Below, piece by piece: positions 9,687 through 19,219 of a stretch of 36,418 nucleotides of DNA. The notes beneath the pieces are model-generated. The model did not search any database, was not told the origin of the DNA, and was given only the letters and a program-made list of their open reading frames with translations. The stretch's first letter is position 1, and each line of letters starts with the position of its first letter. Source of the DNA: Pelagophyceae sp. CCMP2097 (taxonomy: Eukaryota; Sar; Pelagophyceae); the NCBI GenBank assembly GCA_026770575.1, contig MU657193.1:53709-90126 (forward strand), written 5' to 3'. Both the position numbers and the translations under genes were made by a program.

Positions 9687-10609
9687 TCAACGAAGCCGTT
9701 CCAAAAGACCTATACGGGAACGTTGCTCCTCGGACGTCATTTGAGGGGCGGGCGCGGCACTGACGGAGACGGTGAGCATGCCGCCGGCGCCGCTCCGCTC
9801 CCTCGCGTCGACGAGGGGCCAGTCGCGCGGGAGGCCGTCGGCGACGCTCGCGACGTCGTCGCACCACGCCGTCGCGACGATCTCCTCGGGCACGACGAGG
9901 TTCGCGCAGCGCAGGGCGACGGTGAGACGCAGCCGCGAAACGTCGACGGGCTCGCCCGCGGCCGCCAGCTCGAAGGCCACGGACGAGCCCGGGGAGCCGG
10001 ACCACACGGGATTCGAGCCGCCCGCGCTGGAAACCGCCGTGCGCGCCGATGTGAGGCAAACGCCGCCGTCGTCGTTGAGAAACACGTCCGCGACGACGTC
10101 CTGCGGCAGGATCCAGCCGCGATCCTGCGACGCGGCGGTGCACACGGACGCACGGCGACGAGACCTAGAACCCCAAACAGACGACCCAGAAGCCCAAACA
10201 CATGACCTCTTGTGTGTTTGGGCTTCTGGGTGGCGTGCGCGCGGCGACGCAGCAGCGACGCGGGTGGCGCGCGTCGACGCCCGTGGCGCAGTGGAACTCG
10301 ACGACGATTCTGGCCCGGGACCGAGGCCGTCGACGCCTGGGGATGACCACGTCGAAGAGACGCGAACGACGTCGCGCGCGACTGCGAGGCTCGGACGAGG
10401 CTCGAGGAGGCTCGAGGAGCGACGGACCTCGGGACGTCAGGGCTCGCTTCCAGCTCCTCCGCGTGCGATGCCTCGTGCACTTCGATGGCCTCGGCGAGCG
10501 CGAAGTCGTCTATAGACTTGTCCCACGTCGCGAGTGCGAATTCGTCTATAGGCTGTGCGACGTCGTCTATAGAAGCCAGGCCTGCCTGCTGCTCCCACAT
10601 CGCCACCAT
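9687..10609 (-). CDS. C2-domain-containing protein (three exons)
   Basis: Model: exon 1 10609..10428, a 46-nt intron (10382-10427, GTCCGT...TCGCAG), exon 2 10381..10279 (or to 10249), an intron with a hairpin, and exon 3 10124..9687; ~240-250 residues with matching phases. Exon 1 is acidic with a repeated SIDD.FALA-like element (SIDDVAQPIDEFALATWDK). Exons 2-3 read like one C2 beta-sandwich: ARIVVEFHCATG, then DVVADVFLNDDGG, NPVWSGSPGSSVAFELA, SRLRLTVALRCANLVVPEE and GGMLTVSVSAAPAP. C2 domains usually bind lipid, often with calcium. The aspartates expected for calcium ligands are not clearly in place, so a structural role is equally possible. The donor of exon 2 is unresolved. The assignment rests on pattern only. 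Confidence 0.55.
10184..10231. repeat. Perfect 19-bp inverted repeat (hairpin) inside an intron
   Basis: Left arm ACCCAGAAGCCCAAACACA (10184-10202) and its exact reverse complement (10213-10231) flank a 10-base loop. A second, imperfect copy of the left arm (GAACCCCAAACAGACG, ~10168-10183) lies directly outside it, giving a tandem arm on one side. It sits in the second intron of the C2 gene. Confidence 0.9.
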
Positions 10610-11331
10610 GCGAGGCAAGCTGCCGCCCTCGCACCGCGCGGGGCTCCTCGTCGGAAGAGCGTCGCCTCGGTCTGTGGCTTGGGGCGAGCACGGCAGGCTC
10701 CGAGGTCCAGAGGCTGCTGCAGAGCTCCGCGCTCCGAGAAGTTGCTAGCGCTCCGAGACACGAGAGGATCTTTTGTCGCTAAACTGTGCCAGACGAATTT
10801 TTCCGGCGCGGCGACACCGCGACGAGACGTGCGCGGCCGCCGCGCGCGCACGCCGGCGTCCATACGGAGGCGATCGATGATGGGCATGCGATGCCACTTT
10901 TAGCGACATTTACTTTAATTCAAGTTCAAGTCACGGTTGATCAAACAAGTGGCGCGGAGGGGCCGGGAGGGCAGGCCTGCGAAGCGCAGGGAGCAGAGAA
11001 ACGGGAGAGCGCGAAGAGAGAAGCGGCGGGCGGTGTCAGTCATCTAGCAGTGCCGACACCCACGAGCCCTGAGCCTTGCAGGCCTTGTCACACACACCGT
11101 CCCAGTGTCCCCGCGAATCGATCCGGGGCCACCGACGGCCTCCACCTCATCGAGGGCTCCACCCTCTACGAGTCGGCTTGCGCCGTAAAAGCGCTCACCG
11201 CCATACCTGGCTTCGTCCCGGGCCCGTCTCGAGGTCGTGGCGCCGTTCCCGGATCACTGAATGCAGTGCTCACCCCTGGGAGCCCCCCCAGCGCGGCCGT
11301 CATTCGCGAAAGGCGTCGCGGCAGGCGGCGG
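10610..11331. other. Intergenic region without a supported gene
   Basis: Upstream of the C2 gene and downstream of the DUF1415 gene. A minus-strand open frame from an ATG at 10887 lacks recognisable motifs. 10905-10950 is AT-richer. The remainder is GC-rich and featureless to me. Confidence 0.4.
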
Positions 11332-12626
11332 TTACTCGTCGGCGGCCTGCTGTCTGGACACGACGAGGTACTCGTGGCCCTGGGCGTCCGTCTTGCGCGT
11401 GGCCTGCGTGGCGAGGCGCCACGTGTTCTGCGCGTAGACGCGCGCGCCGGTGACGCGGACGCGGCGGCCCGGCGTGGGCTCGATGAGCGCGGACGGCACG
11501 ACGACCTCGGCGCGCTCGACCTGGTCCGCGCGCAAAATGTTGAGCACGGCGCAGGGCGCGCGGCGCTGGTAGTTGGCGCTCGCGAGTTGCTCGGCGGAGA
11601 GCGCGTCGACTTCTTCGGCGGATCGCGTGAGTCGGAGGTACGCGGGCAGCCACGCGGACGGGGGCAGGTGGCCGTGCGTCGGCCGGTCCTGCTTCAGAGC
11701 CGGGTGGTCTCGGTCGTAGTTCGGGTGGAAGAAGACGAGGGCGGCGTCGTCGTCGGCGCCGACGAGCTGGAGGTTGCGCACGATGATCTCCGTGCCGCGA
11801 ACAAAGCCGTCGTAGTCGCCTTTGGCGAAGAGCGGCGCCACGAGGAGCGTCGACCTAGCGATGGCGGTTTGCGCGCCGTCCCCGCACCTCTGCGTCGGAC
11901 GCAGGGGGCTCGCGAGGCGTCCTCGGGCGGCTGCGAGAGCAGGTCCACCGTGGCGCGCCAAAACGCGCCGAGGAGGCCGACGATGGCCGTTGACCCGGTT
12001 CCGGCGGCGTCGCAGACCGGGTAGAGGACGGCGCCCGGGACGACGCCCGCGGCGGAAAGGCCGGTGCCGGCAACGTCGGCGGACGAGGTGAACGGGCAGA
12101 CCTTTGAGTCGACGATCACGTCCTGGACCCAGGCCCGGACGCGGCCGACGGCGCAGGCGGTGTCGGCCTCCGTCGCCGGCGCAGCGGCGCTGGCCCAGAA
12201 CGGCTCGGCCTCGACGGCAAAGTGCAGCGTCGGCACGCCGTCGCCGACGCACGCCGCGGAAACGGCGAGGCCGGCGATGCCCGCGGCGTTGCAGCACTTT
12301 GCAAAGGACTCGAGGAGCGGCATGGCTTGCGCGTCGGCCTCGACGAAGCACACCGCCGCGTTCGACGCCGCGTTCGGCGACTCGGACGAGACGCCCTCGA
12401 CGACGGACCAAAACACAGTCGACATGGAGACCCCGTCGACGGCCTCCGTCGTCACCACGCGGGACACGCCCGGGAACATCAACTCCACCGCGGCCTCCAC
12501 CGTGTCCGCGGCGACGAGGCGCGCCGTGGACCGGCCGCGCGCCGAGCCGCGACCGAAGCCGCGCTGCAACGCGGCGCACTCAGACCAGAAAACCGCCGCC
12601 ACGCAAAGCACCCTCGACATCTTCAT
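11332..12626 (-). CDS. DUF1415 family protein with signal peptide and N-terminal extension
   Basis: Starts at the ATG at 12626. An N-terminal hydrophobic segment (MKMSRVLCVAAVFWSECAAL) suggests secretion or, in a heterokont, plastid import. DUF1415, best known from bacteria, has unknown function. Seen here: RVRAWVQDVIVDSKVCPFTS, matching the family's W..vIg...CPF block; then RSTLLVAPLFAKGDYDGFV and LVFFHPNYDRDHP; and near the end APCAVLNILRADQVERA. About 150 residues (VEAAVELMFPGVSRVV onward) precede the domain, with no match I know. The two frame-shifted halves require an intron near 11855-11913. The best phase and homology fit is a GC-AG intron (TC|GCGAGC...GCTAG|G), giving 411 residues and the junction PPEDAS|STLLV. 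No in-phase GT donor was found, so a frameshift is the alternative. Confidence 0.75.
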
Positions 12627-12909
12627 TGCAGTGACTCACAGCCTCGAGCCTCCTGCGACGTCCCGAGGGAACCGTGACCGTGACCGTCTCTCAAGGTTGA
12701 CAACAGTCGCTAAATTACGCGATGTAAATTACAACCTAGATATATGCGGCCACGTCATCCCCGCATTCGTCCGCGTTCGCGTCGCGCTGCAAGCAACCCG
12801 CGCTACTATCCGCCTCTTTGATTTAGGCGAGAACTCGTTTTTTTGGCGAGAACGCGCGTTGTTTCCGGGAATTCGAAGGGAATCCTGGGCCTGTCCGAGC
12901 GCTAAAGCG
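12627..12909. promoter_or_regulatory. Divergent intergenic region, AT-richer
   Basis: The 283 bases between divergent starts at 12626 (minus) and 12910 (plus) include an AT-rich core around 12700-12750 (AAATTACGCGATGTAAATTA). It probably holds both promoters. No specific site is assigned. Confidence 0.35.
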
Positions 12910-14562
12910 ATGGCGGAGCCCGCGCCTGCCGCGGCGCCGGCCCTGCCGCCCGCATACGCCGCCGAGGCGCCGGCCCCGGCCGCCGCGGCGCCGGCGGCCG
13001 CGGCGCCGGCAGCCCCGGCGGCCGCAACCCTCGACGGCGACTTGGCGGCCCGCGACGGCGACTTGGCGGGCCTCGACGATTTGGCGCTGCTGTCGCTGCT
13101 CCCAGACCGGGCGGCGCTCGTCGGGCTCTTGAGGAAGCTCGACGCGGCGGACTCGGCCGTCGTGCTGGGCCTCGTCGCCGCGCTCCGCGGGCAGGCCGCC
13201 GAGCAGCAGCGGCGCGACGCGCCGGGCCCGCGGCAGCAGCGCGACGCGTCGCCGCGGCGTCGCCGTAGGCAGCCGCGGCCGCTGACGGCCGCCGAGGCGC
13301 GGCACGCGCGGGCCTCGTACGGCGCACCGCTCGAGCTGGTGCCGCTGCCCGGCCGTGGCCGACGAGCGCCGCCGGGGTTAGAGACCGCCGACGGCGAGCC
13401 CGCGGACGTCGGCAGCGCCGCGGCCCCGCCGGCGGACGGCGAGGCCCCGACGCGCCCTGACGGCACAAAGGACCAGGCGAGCAGCAAGCCGCCTGCGACG
13501 TGCTTCGGCCGCGCCGCGCTCCCCTTTGACAGGCGCGCGGCGAAACGGGTGCCGTGCAAGGCCATTCCGGTGCCGAGCCCGCCCCTCCCCGCGCGGCTCA
13601 AGGTGGAGCAGCTCCTCCGCCTCGACCCACCTCCGCCGCCGGTCTTGCTGGACGCGCGCGCGACCTCCGTGCAGAGCGCGGACCGGCCCGAGGCGCACCA
13701 CAGCGCCGCGTGGGGCGGCCACAGGTGCGGACCGCGGTCGGTCTCACCGGCGCCGGCGACGCCAAAATCCAACGCCGCCGACGCCTTTGGACTTTGGCCT
13801 TTGGCGCCCGAGGGCCCGGCGCCGGCGGCCAGGCTCGCATCGCCGCTCAAGCAGTCGGTCCCAGAGGGCTTCCCCGACCGAGTCGCCGTCCTGACGGTCC
13901 TTGCCGCGCCGGAGCCGGAGCTGGAGGCGCCGGCGCCGGTGCCAGCGGGTCGGGGTGCGAGCCACGCCGTCGGCGCGTGCCCGCCGGCGGCGGTACTGCG
14001 CCCCGAGGACGCGTCACCCTACGACTCGTCGCAGCCGGCGGTGCTGCGGTGGGGCGACGACGCGCGGCGCCGAGCCGCGCACGACGAGTGCGTCGCGTGG
14101 CACGCAGCCAAGCTGCATCGGTCCAGGGAGCGCGGCGCGGCGAAGGCCGCGGTCCACGCCGCGCTGCGATCAAGCTGGGCGCCGACTGGCGGCGCCGTGT
14201 CGCTCGACGTCGCCGCCGCCGAACTCGCACAGAAGCGCATTGGGCGCGGCGCGCGGCGGCGGCTCTCAAAGTCCGCATCCGCCACCGGGCCGCCGTCGGC
14301 GGCGACCGCGCCGCGCGGCGTCTACCGCCAGCCCAAGGACTGGGAGCGGCCGCCGGACGCCGCCAGCTTCGACTGCAGCGTCGGCTTCGAGGCGATGCGG
14401 CGGCGCGGCCTCGCCCAGGAGAAGCGACCACCCAGCAACAAGGACCACCGGGCCCGCGTCGCGCTCTCACCGCTCCTCCTCCCCGCCGCACCCACCGCGA
14501 AGCAACAGCCCACGCGGCGCGTCCACGTCAACGAGCGGACGGGCTCCCTCACCTTGTACTAA
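12910..14562 (+). CDS. Low-complexity hypothetical protein, intronless
   Basis: A single open frame of 550 residues from ATG 12910; the frame is also open upstream, but that part is antisense to the DUF1415 gene. The first 40 residues are Ala/Pro-rich (APAPAAAAPAAAAPAAPAAA), followed by a short helical region (LDDLALLSLLPDRAALVGLL). Pro/Ala/Arg-rich linkers are interrupted by compact blocks that look conserved in style: ATCFGRAALPFDRR, SPYDSSQPAVLRWGDDARRR, YRQPKDWERPPDAASFDCSV and the C-terminal RRVHVNERTGSLTLY. No family recognised. Frame openness and the downstream compact blocks support coding. It could belong to lineage-specific cytoskeletal proteins, but that is only an impression. Confidence 0.55.
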   Translation: MAEPAPAAAPALPPAYAAEAPAPAAAAPAAAAPAAPAAATLDGDLAARDGDLAGLDDLALLSLLPDRAALVGLLRKLDAADSAVVLGLVAALRGQAAEQQRRDAPGPRQQRDASPRRRRRQPRPLTAAEARHARASYGAPLELVPLPGRGRRAPPGLETADGEPADVGSAAAPPADGEAPTRPDGTKDQASSKPPATCFGRAALPFDRRAAKRVPCKAIPVPSPPLPARLKVEQLLRLDPPPPPVLLDARATSVQSADRPEAHHSAAWGGHRCGPRSVSPAPATPKSNAADAFGLWPLAPEGPAPAARLASPLKQSVPEGFPDRVAVLTVLAAPEPELEAPAPVPAGRGASHAVGACPPAAVLRPEDASPYDSSQPAVLRWGDDARRRAAHDECVAWHAAKLHRSRERGAAKAAVHAALRSSWAPTGGAVSLDVAAAELAQKRIGRGARRRLSKSASATGPPSAATAPRGVYRQPKDWERPPDAASFDCSVGFEAMRRRGLAQEKRPPSNKDHRARVALSPLLLPAAPTAKQQPTRRVHVNERTGSLTLY

Positions 14563-15086
14563 CGAGTCCGCACGCACCACTCTATGGCAGCGGAGTCACC
14601 GAGACGGTGCTTCGAGTCCCGGGTGCGGTGAGGGATCAGTGCCGTCGCCTGACTGCCGCTCCTCACACAACGCAACCAGCACCGGGCTTCTCGCCGGTAC
14701 GCATCTTGTTCGCTCTGGCCGCGCTCGAGGAGCACCCATTCGTGAGGCTGCGAGCGAACTTGCGCGAGACGTGTGTAGTGCCCTCCCGCGTCGTGATCCC
14801 GCGTGCATCCGTGTCGATCAACGTCGGGGTTCGTCCGCCCGCGCCAAGATGGTGCTGTGGTGCGTGTATCGACCTCTCCGATCGAGCCGGTGCTGCTGAT
14901 ATTACGAGCGTGGTCTGTGCGGATTCGCGCGGGTGGCAAAACTGCGGCCCGGCCGATGCTCTACGCGAGCAACACCGCGCCGCGGGAGGTTCGAGGTGGT
15001 CGTCGCGGGATATGCGACACCTTCTCGGGCCGCGCCGTCGCCGCCGCCGTGGCGCTGGCCGCGGCGGCCTCTTGTTGTGCAGGGTG
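14563..15086. other. Convergent intergenic region
   Basis: About 520 bases between the 3' ends of the gene at 14562 and the channel gene ending at 15087. I see no gene, repeat or RNA here. A TTCGAGTCCCGG stretch at ~14610 is tRNA-like but does not fold as a tRNA. Confidence 0.4.
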
Positions 15087-18000
15087 TTAGAGGTGGGGCG
15101 GGTACTCGTCGCGCGCCTCTAAGATTTCGACTTCGCCCTTTTGCAGCTTGAGCGGGAGCGCGTCTGCGCCGGCGTAGGGCTGCGTCGGCTTGACGAAGTG
15201 CAACCCAGCTTCGTAAATGTATTGGTGCAGCCAAACGTGCACTCTTGACTTTGCGCCGTACACAGAATCCCAGTCGTGGTACGGATTCGCGGCGCCCATC
15301 CAGGCGTCCAGCAGGATCTCGCCCTTTTCGTGGTTCACTGCCGACCAGTAGAGGTAGGCGACGTTCCATTCGCCGCGGTGGTCTCGCACGTATTGCTTCA
15401 GAGCCTCGTACAGCTTCGAAACCTCCGCCGGCGCCGTCCTGGTGGCGAGCGAGATGCTGACGCGGAGGAAGGGCGAGGGGGAGCGCGTGTGGTTGATCAA
15501 GGCCTTTGTCGCGAGCAAGTGGTTCGCAACAGATACTGTTTCTCCGAACGACGTCACAAACGTCGTCATCATCGGACCGATGGCCTGCACGGTCAGCGGC
15601 GGCGCGCCGGCGTCCACGTCCCGGATCTCCTTGACGATGACGCGGTCCCCAATGTCGTAAGGGGCCTACGAACATCCGTCGTCTCGTGATGACGTCTTGT
15701 GATGACGGTTCCACATGAGGTTTGCCGAATTCGATTCCAAGTTTGCCAGACGCTGCTTCGTGCCGTGAAGAGCACGTAGGAGACTCCCGCGACGACTTGG
15801 GCGCAGCTCCCGCCAAATGCAAAGCTGACGCCGAGGAGGATGGACGCCGGGCCGATGACCGCGTCCCACGACGCCTTCCAGAGCATCAGCGTCAAAAAGA
15901 GCGCGATGAGGCCCCAGATGGCCTCTGCGATCTTCTTCACGATCGCGTTGACGTCGGAGAACGACGCAATCGTCGCCGCCAAAAACTTGCGCTCGGCGAA
16001 GACGCGGTGCAGCGCCGTCTCAAAGTCGTTTTCGCGAATCTCGGAAAGAGATTTGGGGAACAGCTCTCCAAAGACGGCAAGCTCGAGGGGCCGCGCGTCC
16101 ACCGCGCCGTCGACCCAGTCCTCCAGCGCATCCGCGCCGGCGCCGAAGACGAGGAGAACGACGCGCTGCCGTCTGCAGTAGGCCCGCTTCAAGATCGGCA
16201 CGTATGCCGGCGGGGCCGCCGCCGCAGCGTCGAACGCGTCGAACGCGGGCGCGCCCAAAGCGCCAGACTTGCCCTTCGCGGGCGTCGGTGGCGCCAGTCT
16301 CCTCGACGCGCTGCGGAGCAGGCGGAAGACGCGCTTCGACACGATGCGGCACTGGTCGCTCGAGCGGACCTAGCGGCAAAGATGACCGCGGCCAGCCAGA
16401 GGATCCGTGCTCCGGGGGGCAGCGAGGGTCTTCCCTAGGCGTCAACTTGCCGACGGCGCTCAATCGATCCCTTTTGCGTCGCCGCGAGTGCTTTGCCGGA
16501 ACCCCAGACGCTCAGACGCGCGTAGCCAAAGTTTGACCCGAGCGAGAGCGGCACGCGCAGCGACTCGGCCGCGGACTGGAAGGACTCGACCGTGTCGGGC
16601 GCCGGCGTCTTGGCGACAAAGGCGAGCGCGGCCGCGGCCCCGGGCGCGGGCGTCGCGAGCGCGGGCATGAGGTGCGCGAGCGGCGGCGGCGCGTCGGGCT
16701 GCGGCGGCGGCCGGGGCAGCAGCGGCAGCAGCGGCGGCAGCAGCGAGCCGCGGCCCGACGACTGCGCGGACAAGTCCCTCAAGAGCTTCGGCGGCGGTTT
16801 GGCCACGACGTTTGCCGGTCGCGACGAAGGCGACGCCGGCGCCGGCGGCGGCGCGTAGATGGAAAGCATGGATTTTTGCGGCATGCCGAAAGGGGCGGGA
16901 TCGGACGGCCGCGCCGTCTGCGAGTTGGATTTCGGCGGCGTTGGCGGCGCGCCGGGCCGCGCGGCGGCGTCGGCGGCGCGCTGAAGCAGCGACCGCTTGC
17001 GCACGACGCTCGCGATGGCGTCGGCGGCGCCGGCCTCGCCGCCCCAGGGCGCGTAGAGCGGCGCGCTCTGCTGCCGCATGGACCCAGGCTTCAGCGCCGG
17101 TTTCAGCCCCGGCTTGGACGGGAGGCGTGCGGTGGCGATGCGGTGCAGTTTGGAGATGGAGCTGGAGATTTGCGCGGCGGCGGCGGCGCGGTCGACGGCG
17201 GCGGCGCGGTCCACCGCCGCCTGGCGCTCCGCCGCAACGCGGTCCACCGCCTGGGCCGCCGCCTCGTTGGCCGCCACCGCGACGAGCGCGCGCACGAGCC
17301 GCCTTGCGGAATCGGCGCGCTTCACGCGCTCCGCAAACTTTTTTGCGGTCCACTGCCGGAGGATGCGCGCCGCCACCTGGGTAAAGACTCGAGACGAAAA
17401 GGCGATGCCGTCTCCTCGACGACGAATGCGGCGTGCCTCTGCGCTCCCCACTCCCCACTCCGTGCGCCGCCGTCAATAGGGTCTTGGTTTGCCGAGCGTA
17501 GACGCTTCCCCGTACGAATTCCTGCAAAGCGTAGCCAATTGCCGCCACGACGGCGTTGACGAGGGTCAGCCGCAGGCGTCGCTCCAGCGGCTTGGGCAGC
17601 CGCAGGTGCGCGACGGCCGAGGCTTGGCCTTTGTCTTGCCTATGTAATGTAATGTAATGTAATAAAAATCACAGGATGTCCAGTCCCGAGGGACCTTCTC
17701 CTGTCCATGGGGCGGTCGCGGGAGCGCGCGCCGACATGCTCGATCTTTGCGGCGGCCCCGTATCTCGCAACCCACACCGAGCAGAGCGGTGCCCGCCCCG
17801 CTGGGCGCGGCCTCGCACGGTGAGTTAATCATGCCGGTGAGGACCATCGCAAGCGAGGCCATGAGCACTTCGAGAGGGAGCCAGTGCAGCGCCTCCGCGG
17901 CGTGGATCACGTTCGGGGAGACATCGGCGACGCCGCGCCCCAGCGCGCGCACGACGCCCGCGAGGCCGCGGCCGAGGGCGGCGCCGGCGCCGAGGCGCCT

Positions 18001-18199
18001 TGCGGCGCTGAGCGCCTCGCGCCACCGCATGACGCCGCCGCGGCCGTGGCGGCGGTGCGACTGGCCGCCATCGTAGGGCACGGCGAGGACCGCGAGGCCG
18101 CAGCAGATTACGACGAAAATCCAGATGGCGAGCGACCGCGCCCACCGCGCGCACTTCACCGCCTCTTCGAGCCACCGAGGCCCGTAAGAGGCCTCGAGA

Positions 18200-18230
<31 letters not shown>

Positions 18231-18483
18231 TGTCGTCAATCGACGCGCGCGACGCGCCCGAAACCGCCGCCGAACCGTCGCCGTCACCCTTGGACGGCGA
18301 ATCCTTGCCGGCGGGCGGGTCATACTCTTTGATGCCGTTGAGGACGGCGTCGGTGCTGGAGAGCGTGCGCGGCCGAACCGGCTTGGCGTCCTCGTCGTCG
18401 GCGGGGCCGATTGCGGCGGCGATGGAATCGTCGAGGTGCTCCGACGACTCGGGCACTGTAGCCATCTGAATAAACGGGGACAT
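15087..18483 (-). CDS. MscS-like (MSL-type) mechanosensitive channel, five exons
   Basis: Model: exons 18483..17819, 17639..17459, 17376..16447, 16369..15752, 15665..15087; 990 residues, all phases match. The junctions at 17459/17376 and 16447/16369 have plausible alternatives. Exon 1: Ser/Asp-rich N-terminus with a ten-Asp run, then membrane segments (SLAIWIFVVICCGLAVLAVP; LPLEVLMASLAMVLTGMI). Exon 2: LTLVNAVVAAIGYALQEFVR. Exon 3: a basic Arg/Ala helix, then a long Pro/Ala/Ser-rich loop. Exons 4-5 hold the conserved part: FETALHRVFAERKFLAATIA, IWGLIALFLTLMLW, VIGPASILLGVSFAFGGSCA, then PYDIGDRVIVKEI and VSVANHLLATKALINHTRSP, the MscS beta domain. Family role: ion release when membrane tension rises, in plasma or organelle membranes. 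The alternative start at 18465 (MATVPESSEH) is equally possible. Confidence 0.85.
15679..15710 (+). repeat. Direct repeat in a channel intron
   Basis: Two adjacent 13-14-base units (GTCTCGTGATGAC and GTCTTGTGATGAC) lie within the 86-nt intron 15666-15751. Confidence 0.6.
17641..17664 (+). repeat. Pentanucleotide microsatellite at a 3' splice site
   Basis: Four to five TAATG units (minus strand CATTA) directly abut the acceptor of the channel's first intron (17640-17818; acceptor ACATAG). Its AT-rich sequence contrasts with the GC-rich exons and probably includes the branch-point region. Confidence 0.8.
18200..18230 (+). repeat. TCG trinucleotide repeat encoding poly-Asp
   Basis: About nine TCG units. 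On the minus (coding) strand they are GAC codons giving the ten-Asp run of the MSL-type channel N-terminus. Confidence 0.85.
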
Positions 18484-18616
18484 AGCTCCGCGCGGTGCAC
18501 CGGGCCGGACGGTCGAAGCCCGAGAGCGACGCCCGTTGCCGCCGCCGCGGGGACGTGTCCGCCAGAAGAACGTCCAATGCTCTGAGCCGGACCGAGAGTC
18601 AGCGAAATTAAGTGCC

Positions 18617-18662
18617 AAATTTTGACCATTAATTGGATTAAATTTTGACCTTTAATTGAATG
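18617..18662 (+). repeat. 23-bp tandem duplication
   Basis: Two adjacent units, AAATTTTGACCATTAATTGG and AAATTTTGACCTTTAATTGA plus three bases each, differing at a few positions. Confidence 0.85.
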
Positions 18663-18691
18663 TTGTCTTCGATTCGCGCGGGCGTGAGCGG

Positions 18692-18788
18692 CGTCGACGT
18701 TACGAGCATGCTGGCTCTCCGAAAAATACTTTAAGAATAGGTACGACCCGAACCCGACCCGAACCGGTTCTGCGTGTGACGACCCGAC
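18692..18788 (+). repeat. Diverged dispersed repeat, copy 1
   Basis: Starts CGTCGACGTTACGAGCATGC, continues with CTGGCTCTCCG, CTTTAAG and GGTACGACCCGA, and ends in GACCCGA-rich sequence. The same order of motifs recurs at 18895-18984. Confidence 0.75.
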
Positions 18789-18894
18789 AGATCTCGATTC
18801 GCGCCGTAAAATAATTTTTAATAATTTGATTTGGCTTCTTCCGAATATATTGGACTTACCGAATATATTGGGTTTGGCGCGCGTACAGAAGCAA

Positions 18895-18984
18895 CGACGA
18901 CGTCACGAGCACGCTGGCTCTCCGGAAAGGGGCCTTTAAGTGCAGGTACGACCCGACCCAGATTCCGCGTGTGTGTCGACCCGA
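18895..18984 (+). repeat. Diverged dispersed repeat, copy 2
   Basis: Same motif order as 18692-18788 (ACGAGCACGCTGGCTCTCCG, CTTTAAG, AGGTACGACCCGACCC), about 200 bases away in the same orientation, with substitutions and small gaps. Confidence 0.75.
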
Positions 18985-19219
18985 CCGACCCGCGACCCGC
19001 GGGTCGGCCGGCCTGCTGACCCGTGACTCGGCCTGGAGAACGGGATTGGTCGTTCGACCGACCCGCGACCCGAGGGGTTGGCACAAATGCATGACCCGAA
19101 CCGACCCGAAAACGCCGTCCCTCTCCTGGCGCTGCCACTGCGGAAGTGGGAAAATTGGAAAGGATATGATTAGTCAATGGAGCCCGCGAGCCCCTCGGCG
19201 CAGTGCGCTGTTTCGAGGC

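Larger units (their letters stand above)
18484..19219. other. Repeat-bearing intergenic region
   Basis: AT-richer spacer upstream of the MSL-type channel. It contains a 23-bp tandem duplication (18617-18662), two diverged copies of a ~95-bp repeat (18692-18788 and 18895-18984), a CCGAATATATTGG doublet near 18840-18872, and GACCCG-rich tracts up to ~19115. No gene is supported. Confidence 0.55.

Noticed and set aside
10786..12024. 412-residue plus-strand open frame
   Set aside because: It runs antisense through the DUF1415 gene, whose minus-strand frame carries clear family motifs; high GC suppresses stops on the opposite strand.
12064..12909. Upstream extension of the plus-strand orphan gene
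   Set aside because: This part is antisense to DUF1415 exons and crosses an AT-rich promoter-like spacer; ATG 12910 begins where composition becomes protein-like.
14575..14640. Possible tRNA
   Set aside because: TTCGAGTCCCGG and short CCGCAC/GTGCGG pairing are present, but the T-stem does not pair and no anticodon arm can be formed.
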